The position numbers and the translations under genes were made by a program. This document shows positions 7,961-15,125 of a stretch of DNA of 17,692 nucleotides, piece after piece; within the stretch, counting starts at the first letter, position 1, and the number at the start of each line of letters is the position of its first letter. The notes beneath the pieces were generated by a model. The model saw only the letters and a list, made by a program, of their open reading frames with translations. It was not told where the DNA came from and did not search any database. The DNA comes from JAVKFF01 sp040226215 (GTDB lineage: Bacteria; Pseudomonadota; Alphaproteobacteria; DSM-16000; Inquilinaceae): NCBI GenBank assembly GCA_040226215.1, contig JAVKFF010000230.1, positions 1-17,692 on the forward strand, read 5' to 3'.

Positions 7961-10498
7961 CTAGGGGAAGCACGTCTCGTCCGCATTGGCGACGGATATG
8001 TCGTCGAAATCGACGCTGACCGTGAAGGCGCCGCCGCCGAACTTGTCGCAGACCATCGCCGGACCGCCGGTCAAGTCGAAGGTGTTCCCGGTTCCCGAGA
8101 CGATCGTCGTATCGCCGCCGCCCGAGAAGACGAACAACAGCGGACCGCCGACCGTGCCGTAGATCAGGTTGTCGTTGATCGCGATGTCCTGCGCGCCGGT
8201 GCTGATGGAGAAGACGCGGTCGCCGATATCGGACAGCATGTTCATGTTGATGTGAATGTCGGTGCTTTCCAGGCCGACCTGCACACCATGCGTGGTGACG
8301 TTCGAGATCTTGTTCTCGAGCACCTGGACATTGCTGTTCTCATTCCCGATGACGATCCCCAGCCCGGTATTGTCGATGACGTTGTTCGAGATCACCGCAT
8401 CGCCAAGCGCCGTTCCGTTCGCCAGGACACCCGTGTTCACGCCCGCGAGCGTGAAGTTCAGGATCTCGTTGTTCGCAACGGTGAAATCGGTGGCGATGAA
8501 GGCCTTGTTGGAGGCGATCACGATGCCATTGGTGCCGCGCTGCCCCACCTCGCCTTCGCTCAAGGCGTTGATCGAGTTGTTGGTGACCTGCACGTTGCTC
8601 GAGCCGAAATCGATATAGATGCCGTTCAGGTTGAGGGCGTTGTCCGAGAGGCCCAGAATCCGGTTGGAATCGACCACGGCATCGGTGGAGTTGGCCTGGA
8701 TGTAGACGCCGTTCCGGACGGACTCCGAGATCGTGTTGCCGCGCACGATCGCGCCGGTGGAGCCCGCCGCGAAGGAGATGCCCTGCCAGCCTGACCGCGC
8801 CACGACATTGTTCTCGACGACCACGTCGGTGCTGTTCGTGCCGACACCGATTCCGTTATTGGCGAGCACGACACTGCCGGAATCGGTGATGGTGTTGTTG
8901 GCGATCCGGATGTTTGTGGAGTCGTTGTTGATCTGGATGCCGGAGACGCCCGACTGCGCGACAGTGTTGCCGATGATCGTGGAGTCCGAGGCGCTGGCGC
9001 CGAGGCCGATCCCGTTCTTCGCCGCCTCGGTGACCGAATTGCCGCTGATCAGGATATCGGAGGAGCCGGTGAATGTGCCGATGCCCGTGCCGCCGACGCT
9101 GGAGACCGTGTTGCCGAAGATGCGAAGGTCCGAGACCGATGCGCCACCGAAGATGCCGTCGCCGGCGACATCGCTGACACTGGTCTGCTGAATCGAGACA
9201 TTGCTCGAGTTCGCCAGGACGAAGACGCCTCGGCCGGCGGTGTTGCCCGTCACGGTGAAGCCGGCCAGATGGTCGTTCGACTGCACCCGGATGGACCCGG
9301 CCCCGAAATCGCCGCTGACGGTCGCGGCGGAGCCCGGCCCGGTATAGGCGAACGTCATGCCGGTCGAGGCGCCGGTCAAGGGGATGGTCGCGCCGCCGGA
9401 CAGCCAGGTCTGGCTGTCGTTCATGAGCGCGCCGGCCGGGATCGCGCCACTGTCGCCGTTGACCAGCACCAGGGTGTTGGCGCCGAAGGAGTCGACCGTT
9501 CCCTGAAGGTCCGGCGTGCTGGCGTCGACCTCGACCCATTGGATGAGCATGACGCCGGTCTCCGGATCGACGAGCATCTCCTCGCCGCCGGTTGCACCGC
9601 CGACCACCAGCGGATTGTCCCGACGATAGAGCGGGTCCTCCATGCGGCGTTCCAGATCGGTCAGCTCGCGGGCCCGGTTCGCGGTCAGGCCGTCATCGCC
9701 GAGCGTCTGGTTGAGCGCGAAGCGGACATGACCGCCGACGAAGAACTCCTCGTCCGCGTTCTCCTGATCGCGGATCCCGGCGTAGGCGGTGAAGCGCGAG
9801 CCATCACCCAGGACCGGCAGATCGTAGGCGCGGTATTCGAGCCGCGCTTCGACCCCCAGCACCTCGTCGATCTCGTCCTCGTCGAAATAGAAGGCGCCGC
9901 CGAACACGCGCAGCTCACCCTGGGTGGCCGGTTCGAGGATCGGCAGGCGATAGCCGATCTCGGCGTCCACGCCATGCATGGCATGCTCCTGCCCGCCCAC
10001 GCCGCGCAGCTGATTGCCGGGAAGCAGGGCGACCTCCGAGAAGATCGGCGCGGGCCGTGGATCGGTGAGGGGGAGATAGAGGTTGCCACGCGCCTCCAGA
10101 TCCTCCGTCATCACCTCCGCGCCCAGACTGGCGTGCCAGAAGGTGTTGTCGTTCTCCGTCCGGCTGACGCTGGCGAAGGCGTTGGCGCCCCAGACGATGC
10201 CGGCATCCCGGTCGATGCGCCGGTAGATCGCGCCGATATCGCCCACGCCGTAGTCGTCCTCCCCGGCGATGCCCCTTATGTTGAGCATGGTAAGCGCGCT
10301 GTTGTCCTGGATGATCGGAACGTAGAGATCCGCGGCGCCGAAGTCGCGTCCCTGCGACGCCCGGCCGCCGATATCCACGTAAGGCTGCCAGAGCGGCAGG
10401 TCCTGCGCGTTCGCGCCGACGGCGAGGCCCGCCATCGCCAGTGAGAGGGCAAGCACGGATGCGCCATGGCGCAGCTGTGACTGGACAGTGCGAGTCAT
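7961..10498 (-). CDS. Inverse-autotransporter-like surface protein with right-handed beta-helix passenger (845 aa)
   Basis: Start at 10498 is chosen because GGGGGAC precedes it and MTRTVQSQLR then opens a clean signal peptide, with cleavage at about ANA-QD (residue 31). The frame is open a further 19 codons upstream. Residues 35-270 form a predicted beta-barrel. The pattern NIRGIAGEDDYGVGDIGAIY, WGANAFASV and SLGAEVMTEDLEARGNLYLPL follows that of the intimin/invasin barrel (family inverse autotransporter beta domain), though no LysM domain precedes it. A neck follows (280-415: LERRMEDP, RRDNPLV, DPETGV, DSQTWLSGG, SNDHLAGFT), then about 14 coils of a parallel beta-helix (434-790), typically 24 residues with xVxxNxI and NGIxIG turns, and a cap with Cys817 and Cys843, the only cysteines. 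It is a paralogue of the next gene upstream. Function inferred as a surface rod, possibly adhesin or glycan-acting; no catalytic residues recognised. Confidence 0.8.
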   Translation of the reverse strand: MTRTVQSQLRHGASVLALSLAMAGLAVGANAQDLPLWQPYVDIGGRASQGRDFGAADLYVPIIQDNSALTMLNIRGIAGEDDYGVGDIGAIYRRIDRDAGIVWGANAFASVSRTENDNTFWHASLGAEVMTEDLEARGNLYLPLTDPRPAPIFSEVALLPGNQLRGVGGQEHAMHGVDAEIGYRLPILEPATQGELRVFGGAFYFDEDEIDEVLGVEARLEYRAYDLPVLGDGSRFTAYAGIRDQENADEEFFVGGHVRFALNQTLGDDGLTANRARELTDLERRMEDPLYRRDNPLVVGGATGGEEMLVDPETGVMLIQWVEVDASTPDLQGTVDSFGANTLVLVNGDSGAIPAGALMNDSQTWLSGGATIPLTGASTGMTFAYTGPGSAATVSGDFGAGSIRVQSNDHLAGFTVTGNTAGRGVFVLANSSNVSIQQTSVSDVAGDGIFGGASVSDLRIFGNTVSSVGGTGIGTFTGSSDILISGNSVTEAAKNGIGLGASASDSTIIGNTVAQSGVSGIQINNDSTNIRIANNTITDSGSVVLANNGIGVGTNSTDVVVENNVVARSGWQGISFAAGSTGAIVRGNTISESVRNGVYIQANSTDAVVDSNRILGLSDNALNLNGIYIDFGSSNVQVTNNSINALSEGEVGQRGTNGIVIASNKAFIATDFTVANNEILNFTLAGVNTGVLANGTALGDAVISNNVIDNTGLGIVIGNENSNVQVLENKISNVTTHGVQVGLESTDIHINMNMLSDIGDRVFSISTGAQDIAINDNLIYGTVGGPLLFVFSGGGDTTIVSGTGNTFDLTGGPAMVCDKFGGGAFTVSVDFDDISVANADETCFP
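8129..9199 (-). repeat. Beta-helix coil repeats, about 14 units, in the 845-aa protein
   Basis: Residues 434-790 divide into about 14 coils, most of 24 residues (72 bases). Typical units start IxIxNNTI or VxVxxN and carry NGIxI about 15 residues later. Four coils (5, 8, 9 and 10) are longer, at 29-36 residues, with loop insertions. The pattern is that of PbH1/NosD-type right-handed beta-helix repeats. The units have diverged considerably, unlike those in the paralogue. Confidence 0.8.
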
Positions 10499-10563
10499 TG
10501 AGTCCCCCGAAAAGCCGTTGCGCGAAACGCGATATCGTGCGCGTCGCGCGCTCATATACTTTT

Positions 10564-10581
10564 GTTAAATGACTTCTTAAC
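10564..10581. promoter_or_regulatory. Inverted repeat upstream of the 845-aa gene
   Basis: GTTAA and TTAAC arms flank an 8-base spacer, about 74 bases upstream of the ATG at 10498, in the most A+T-rich patch of this gap. A -10-like TATATG lies immediately downstream on the minus strand (10553-10558), so the repeat would cover the -35 region. A second small palindrome, CTCA-CGAA-TGAG, is at 10603-10614. Promoter or operator role is inferred from position. Confidence 0.3.
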
Positions 10582-10673
10582 GGATCAGCGACCGTTCGTC
10601 ATCTCACGAATGAGCGAAACGGGAAAATCCATTCGATAAACACGCGAATTTCGCTAAAAGCCGACCACCGCCA

Positions 10674-10688
10674 GGCGATGAAGTCGCC
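10674..10688 (-). terminator. Weak hairpin downstream of the 1404-aa gene
   Basis: GGCGA-TGAAG-TCGCC forms a perfect 5-bp stem 40-54 bases after the stop of the 1404-aa gene, nested between the longer arms CGCCAGG (10669-10675, overlapping by two bases) and CCTGGCG (10714-10720). On the minus strand a short TTTT follows about 14 bases after the stem. It may end transcription before the downstream paralogue, but it is weak as an intrinsic terminator. Confidence 0.25.
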
Positions 10689-10727
10689 GTTCGCCACCAT
10701 CCCGACGCCGACTCCTGGCGATCCGCA

Positions 10728-13700
10728 TCAGGGCATTTTCGCGCAATCGATCGAGCCCTGGTCGACGCCGCCGATCTTGCCGGTCAGGGTGAAGCCGTCG
10801 CCCAGCAGGTTGCCGGCACCGAACAGGTTGCAGATCTCGCGGCCGGGCGGCAGGGCAAGATCGACGTCGAAGGTGTTGTCGGCACCGAGGGCGCCGTCGA
10901 CGTCGGTGTCCACCGGCGTCATCATGTCGTCCTCGAGCTGACGCCAGACAAAGGCGATGTCGCCGAAGACCTTTCCGGCGATGTGGTTGGCGGTTACCGA
11001 GACGTCGGTCTGGCCCGAACCGATGACGATGCCGCCACCGTCATTCTTCAGCGCGGTGCCGACATTGGTGATCAGATTGTTGTCGACGGAAACACTGACG
11101 GAGTTCGCGTTCACCGAGATGCCGATGGCGCGGACCGTGTCGTTGCCCACCACGTTCGACACCTCGTTGTTGGAGACCGTGACGAACGCGTTCTCCTCGC
11201 CGACGACGATGCCGAAGCCGGCGCCGTCGACGATGTTCCCATCGATCAGGCCGACATCCATTGCCGTTCCCTTTGCCGCGACATTGGTCTGGATACCGGC
11301 ATTGGTGACGTTGAAAACCTTGTTGCCGGTGATCGTGAAGCCGATCGAGGAATTGCCGTTCTCCGAATCGAGCAGGATGCCGTTGGAATCCGCCCCCAGC
11401 GCGTTGGAGATCGTGTTGCCGGTGATCGTGGTGTTCGTGGCGCCGGCGATGACGACAATGCCGTTTCGGCCGACATCGTCGACGATGTTGCCGGAGATGA
11501 TGGCGTTCGTGGAATTCTCCAGATAACGGATACCGTTCAGCCCGACATCGCTGAGTTCGTTGGTCGTGACGGAAACATCCGTCGACCCGGCGCCGATGTC
11601 GATACCGTGACCCGAAACGGTTGTCAGTTCGTTCAACGCAATCGTGACGCCCTCGGCGGCGTCGCCGAAGCTGATGCCGAATCGTGTATCGTCGCCATCA
11701 CCAATATCGGACAACGTGTTCTTCGACACGGTCACCGATTTCGCGTTCGTGCCGAAGGAGATGCCGAAGCCGGTGATGTCCACCGCCGTATTCTCGGACA
11801 CCGTCGCCATCTCGACGTTGTTGCCGATCCGTATCGCCGAGCCACCGATCTCCATCAGCGTATTCTTCGAGATGACGACCATGCTCGAGTCGTTGTTCAC
11901 GATGATGCCCTGGCCAGCGACCATGCCCAGGCCATTGCCGGATACCGTGGCGTTGGTCGCGCCGGAATCGATACGAATGCCGGCACCGCCGACATTGGTC
12001 GCGACATTGCCGCTGACCGTGGCGTCCTGACTGTCATTGTCGACGAAGATCGCCGAGGCCGTCACGTCGTCGATCATGTTCCCCTCGATCGACAGCGACT
12101 TGGCGTTCGCGCCAACGCTGACCCCGATCCCCTTGGCCATCATGATGATGTTGTCGTTGATGGTGACCCCGTCAGAGTCGACGTCGATCTCGATGGCAGA
12201 CGCGCCGGTATCGACGATGGTGTTCTTGGAGATGGCGATCGTCTTCGCGCCGGTCCCAAACTGGATGCCCTTGGATCCGACAGCGCTCATTTGATTTTGA
12301 TCGAGCGTGACGCCGACCGCATCGTTTCCGAAGGTGAAGGCGGTAAAGCCGATATCGCTCAACATGTTGCCCATGAGGGTGACGGACTGAACGCCATCTC
12401 CCATGGAGACACCGTCACCGGTGACCTTCATCAGGGCATTGCCGGAGATCGTGCCAGTATCGAGCGAGCCGGAGAAGAGCAGGCCGGTACCGCCGACGGT
12501 CGCCCACCCATTGCCGGTGACGGTGACCTTGGCGGCGCCGTCGCCGAAGCTGGCACCGTCGCCGCCCAGCGACTTGAACATGTTGGTCGTGATCTCGACA
12601 CCATCGGCGTTGAGGCCGACGACGACGCCTGATTTGCCGGCGGTATCAACGATGTTCATCGAAACCGTGATCGTCTTGGCACCGTCCCCGAAGGCGAACG
12701 CCGATCCGCCGATCGTCGCCAGGGTGTTGTTGGAAACCGTGATGTCATCGGCGTTGGCGCCGAACTCGACACCGTTCTTGAAGACGTCGCTGCCGACTTT
12801 GGTCAGCGTGTTCCCCGAGACCGTGACACCGCTGGCGGTATCGCCGAAGAGCACGCCAATCCCGTCGACCTCCTCCAGCACGTTGCCGGAGACCGTCACA
12901 TCGGTCGCGCCATTGCCAAACCGCACACCCGCCGCGCCGATGCCGGTCAGCACGTTGCCTGAGACCGCGACGGTTTCGGCACCATCGCCGAACACCACGC
13001 CCTGACCGCCGACGGTACCGAGAATGTTCCCCGTGACCGTGGCGTCGTTGGCGCCATCGCCGAATCGAATGCCGGCGCCCGCGATGTTCATCAACTCGTT
13101 GAACAGAACATCGACGTTATCGCCGGCGTTGTCGCCGATGACGAACCCGTCCACCGCCATCGTGACGAGGTTCTGCTGGATCAGCAGGTTGCTGGCGTCT
13201 GCGCCGACAATCGCCGCCGCGCCGCCGACGGTATCGAAGGCATTGACGACGATCTTCACGTCATCGGAGCCGTCCCCGATTGAAACGCCATTGGCGCCCC
13301 CGGAGATCGTGTTGTCGTGGATGAACACCCCGCTCGCCATCGCGCCCAGCGCGATCGAGTTACCGAGGGAGTCCTCGATGACGTTGCTGACGATGGTAAT
13401 CGCGCTGGCGCCATCACCGAAAAGCATACCGGCCGCCGTTCCAGCCTCGAGCTTGTTGCCTGAGATCAGCACGTTGGACGCGTTGGTGCCCATGACGATG
13501 CCGACCGTGTCGACGGCGGTGAAGGTGTTGTCGCGGATGCGGATGTCGTCGAGATCGTTCAGACCGCGCAGTCCGTCGGCCGTGATCGTGTCGAAGGTGC
13601 TGAGCTGAACGGTGCTGTTCGATGATCCCGAAGCGATCGTCACGCCAACGCCGACGGCGTTGTTGGCGAGCGTGAAGCCCGCCAGATGGTCGTTCGACTC

Positions 13701-14942
13701 CATGGCGATGCTGGCGATCGCGTCGCCGCTGACGACGGCCGGCGTGCCGGGGCCGGTGTAGTTGAAGGCGATGCCGCTCTCGTCGCCGACCAGCGGAATC
13801 GTGGTGCCGCCCGACAACCAGGTCTGGCTGTCGGTCATGTCGAGACCTGCCGCGAAGTCGCCGGCGGCGCCACTGGCCAGGACCAGCGTGTTCGGCCCGA
13901 ACTGGTCGATCAGCGCCTGCAGGTCCGGCGTCGCGGCGGAGACCTCGACATATTGCGTCAGGCGCACGCCGGTCTCCGGGTCGCGGGTGAACTCGTAGGC
14001 ACCGAGCGGCCCGCCGAGCACCAGCGGATTGTCGCGGTGGCGCCACGGATCCTCCATCCGCCGCTCCAGCGCGGTCAGCGGCCGCGGTCGGTCGGCATCG
14101 GCGTCGGCGAAGATGTTCTGCAGCGGGATGCGCACCCGACCGCCGGCGAAGAAGACACCGTCGGCCAGTTCGGGGTTGTTGACCGTCGCCTGGTCCCGGT
14201 CGTCCTGGGTGAAACCGGCGAACAGCGTCAGCCGCGATCCGTCGCCGAGCCAGGCGAGGTCGTGGGCGCGATATTCCAGTCGGCCCTCGTAACCGGTGAT
14301 GTCCTCGATGTCGCCGTCGCCCGCGAAATAGTAGGCACCGCCGAAGACACGCAGTTCGCCGTCCATCCACAAATCGTCGAGCGGCAGGCGGAAGCCGATC
14401 TCCGCGTCGCCGCCGGTCAGGCCCCGATCCTCACCGGCCCGCATGCGCAACTCGTTGCCCGGCAGGAAGTAGAGTTTGGAAAGCTGCGGCGCGTCCGCCT
14501 CATCGGTGAAGGGATAGTGGAAATTCGCCCGGACTTCCCAGTCCTCGGTCATCACCTCCGCGCCGACGGATCCGTGCACGAAGGTGTTGTCGGACTCGGT
14601 CACCTCGATATTGCCGAAGACGTTGCCGCCGAAGATCACCCCGGTGTCCCGGTCGATGACGCGATAGATGATGCCGGCATTGCTGACCGCGTAGCCGTCG
14701 TCACCGGCAACGCCGCGCAGATTGGCGTAGATCAGGTCGTCATCGCTCTGGTGCAGGCCGATATAGGCGTCCGCGCCACCGAAGCTGTGCAGGTCGGAAT
14801 ACTGGCCCTCGCCGTCGAGGAAGGAGCGCCAGAGCGGCTGGGTCGTCTGCGCCAGGACGCCCGATGGCGAGCCCGCCAGCGCGGATGTCAGCGCGAATAC
14901 CGAGCAGCCATAGACAAGCCGCCCCCGACGCGAATCCCTCAT
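10728..14942 (-). CDS. Inverse-autotransporter-like surface protein with long right-handed beta-helix passenger (1404 aa)
   Basis: The ATG at 14942 has GGGGGG four bases upstream. The signal peptide ends near VLA-QT (residue 31). Residues 36-278 are a predicted beta-barrel aligning along its length with the neighbouring paralogue, including ANLRGVAGDDGYAVSNAG, FGGNVFGNIEV and GSVGAEVMTEDWEVRANFHY; the order signal peptide, barrel, passenger is that of inverse autotransporters (intimin/invasin type). The neck (290-425) carries LERRMEDP, RDNPLVLGG, DPETGV, DSQTWLSGG and SNDHLAGFT. About 36 beta-helix coils follow (444-1335), then an acidic insert with DTDVDG (1345-1350), and a cap with Cys1371 and Cys1400, the only cysteines of the mature protein. 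Usual inverse autotransporters carry Ig-like or lectin passengers, so a long beta-helix rod is less typical. Function inferred: cell-surface rod or adhesin; ligand unknown. Confidence 0.82.
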   Translation of the reverse strand: MRDSRRGRLVYGCSVFALTSALAGSPSGVLAQTTQPLWRSFLDGEGQYSDLHSFGGADAYIGLHQSDDDLIYANLRGVAGDDGYAVSNAGIIYRVIDRDTGVIFGGNVFGNIEVTESDNTFVHGSVGAEVMTEDWEVRANFHYPFTDEADAPQLSKLYFLPGNELRMRAGEDRGLTGGDAEIGFRLPLDDLWMDGELRVFGGAYYFAGDGDIEDITGYEGRLEYRAHDLAWLGDGSRLTLFAGFTQDDRDQATVNNPELADGVFFAGGRVRIPLQNIFADADADRPRPLTALERRMEDPWRHRDNPLVLGGPLGAYEFTRDPETGVRLTQYVEVSAATPDLQALIDQFGPNTLVLASGAAGDFAAGLDMTDSQTWLSGGTTIPLVGDESGIAFNYTGPGTPAVVSGDAIASIAMESNDHLAGFTLANNAVGVGVTIASGSSNSTVQLSTFDTITADGLRGLNDLDDIRIRDNTFTAVDTVGIVMGTNASNVLISGNKLEAGTAAGMLFGDGASAITIVSNVIEDSLGNSIALGAMASGVFIHDNTISGGANGVSIGDGSDDVKIVVNAFDTVGGAAAIVGADASNLLIQQNLVTMAVDGFVIGDNAGDNVDVLFNELMNIAGAGIRFGDGANDATVTGNILGTVGGQGVVFGDGAETVAVSGNVLTGIGAAGVRFGNGATDVTVSGNVLEEVDGIGVLFGDTASGVTVSGNTLTKVGSDVFKNGVEFGANADDITVSNNTLATIGGSAFAFGDGAKTITVSMNIVDTAGKSGVVVGLNADGVEITTNMFKSLGGDGASFGDGAAKVTVTGNGWATVGGTGLLFSGSLDTGTISGNALMKVTGDGVSMGDGVQSVTLMGNMLSDIGFTAFTFGNDAVGVTLDQNQMSAVGSKGIQFGTGAKTIAISKNTIVDTGASAIEIDVDSDGVTINDNIIMMAKGIGVSVGANAKSLSIEGNMIDDVTASAIFVDNDSQDATVSGNVATNVGGAGIRIDSGATNATVSGNGLGMVAGQGIIVNNDSSMVVISKNTLMEIGGSAIRIGNNVEMATVSENTAVDITGFGISFGTNAKSVTVSKNTLSDIGDGDDTRFGISFGDAAEGVTIALNELTTVSGHGIDIGAGSTDVSVTTNELSDVGLNGIRYLENSTNAIISGNIVDDVGRNGIVVIAGATNTTITGNTISNALGADSNGILLDSENGNSSIGFTITGNKVFNVTNAGIQTNVAAKGTAMDVGLIDGNIVDGAGFGIVVGEENAFVTVSNNEVSNVVGNDTVRAIGISVNANSVSVSVDNNLITNVGTALKNDGGGIVIGSGQTDVSVTANHIAGKVFGDIAFVWRQLEDDMMTPVDTDVDGALGADNTFDVDLALPPGREICNLFGAGNLLGDGFTLTGKIGGVDQGSIDCAKMP
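10938..13613 (-). repeat. Beta-helix coil repeats, about 36 units of 24 residues, in the 1404-aa protein
   Basis: Residues 444-1335 split by eye into about 36 coils, most of them exactly 24 residues (72 bases), following VTVSGNxLxxVGGxGIxFGDGAxx. Coils 9-13 (about residues 634-757) are the most alike, with VAVSGNVLTGIG, VTVSGNVLEEVD and VTVSGNTLTKVG in succession, which suggests fairly recent duplication. Coils 12, 27, 31, 32, 34 and 35 have 4-6 extra residues. The asparagine in xSGN would stack as an Asn ladder inside the helix. Confidence 0.88.
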
Positions 14943-14975
14943 GTGCCCCCCAATGCTCAGAACAACCGCGCTGTC

Positions 14976-14991
14976 GCTAACTTTGGTTAGC
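14976..14991. promoter_or_regulatory. Perfect palindrome at the predicted transcription start of the 1404-aa gene
   Basis: GCTAAC-TTTG-GTTAGC is a perfect inverted repeat with 6-bp arms, 34-49 bases upstream of the ATG at 14942. It directly follows the candidate promoter at 14997-15025, so it would overlap the transcription start, a usual place for a repressor operator. Its arms share the GTTA/TAAC core with the inverted repeat upstream of the paralogue. Confidence 0.4.
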
Positions 14992-14996
14992 TGGTC

Positions 14997-15025
14997 GTTC
15001 TAGCCCACTCTTCCGGGAAGGTCAC
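14997..15025 (-). promoter_or_regulatory. Candidate promoter of the 1404-aa gene
   Basis: On the minus strand GTGACC (15020-15025) and TAGAAC (14997-15002) are separated by 17 bases, each matching four of six sigma-70 consensus positions. It lies between the hairpin after the lpoA-like gene and the palindrome at 14976-14991. Identified by eye only. Confidence 0.35.
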
Positions 15026-15057
15026 GTCACGAAAACGCGAAAAATGGTCAAGCCTTG

Positions 15058-15086
15058 CGGCCGGCGCGGTTGTGTCGCGCCGGCCG
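15058..15086 (-). terminator. Strong GC hairpin downstream of the lpoA-like gene
   Basis: Arms of 11 bases (CGGCCGGCGCG and CGCGCCGGCCG) pair perfectly around a 7-base loop, 40-68 bases after the stop of the lpoA-like gene. On the minus strand the T-run (CATTTTTC) comes only about 13 bases later, so it is not a textbook intrinsic terminator. The position between lpoA and the next minus-strand gene supports a transcription end or transcript-stabilising role. Confidence 0.55.
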
Positions 15087-15125
15087 GCACTCTCGAGGCT
15101 GCGAATCCCGCAGGTCCGGGCTGGC

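Noticed and set aside
7961..10498. Polysaccharide lyase or other beta-helix enzyme
   Set aside because: The helix coils are regular and carry no recognisable catalytic Lys/Arg/Asp cluster, and the N-terminal barrel points to surface display; an enzymatic role cannot be excluded but has no support here.
10983..12632. 549-codon plus-strand open frame with repeats, and a second one at 13686-14990
   Set aside because: Both mirror the 1404-aa gene. Their apparent repeats come from the 72-base units of the true gene, and they lack a ribosome site and signal peptide.
10938..13613. Regular repeats resembling a CRISPR or satellite array
   Set aside because: The 72-base periodicity lies in frame within a long coding sequence and is conserved as protein more than as DNA; there are no identical repeats with unique spacers.
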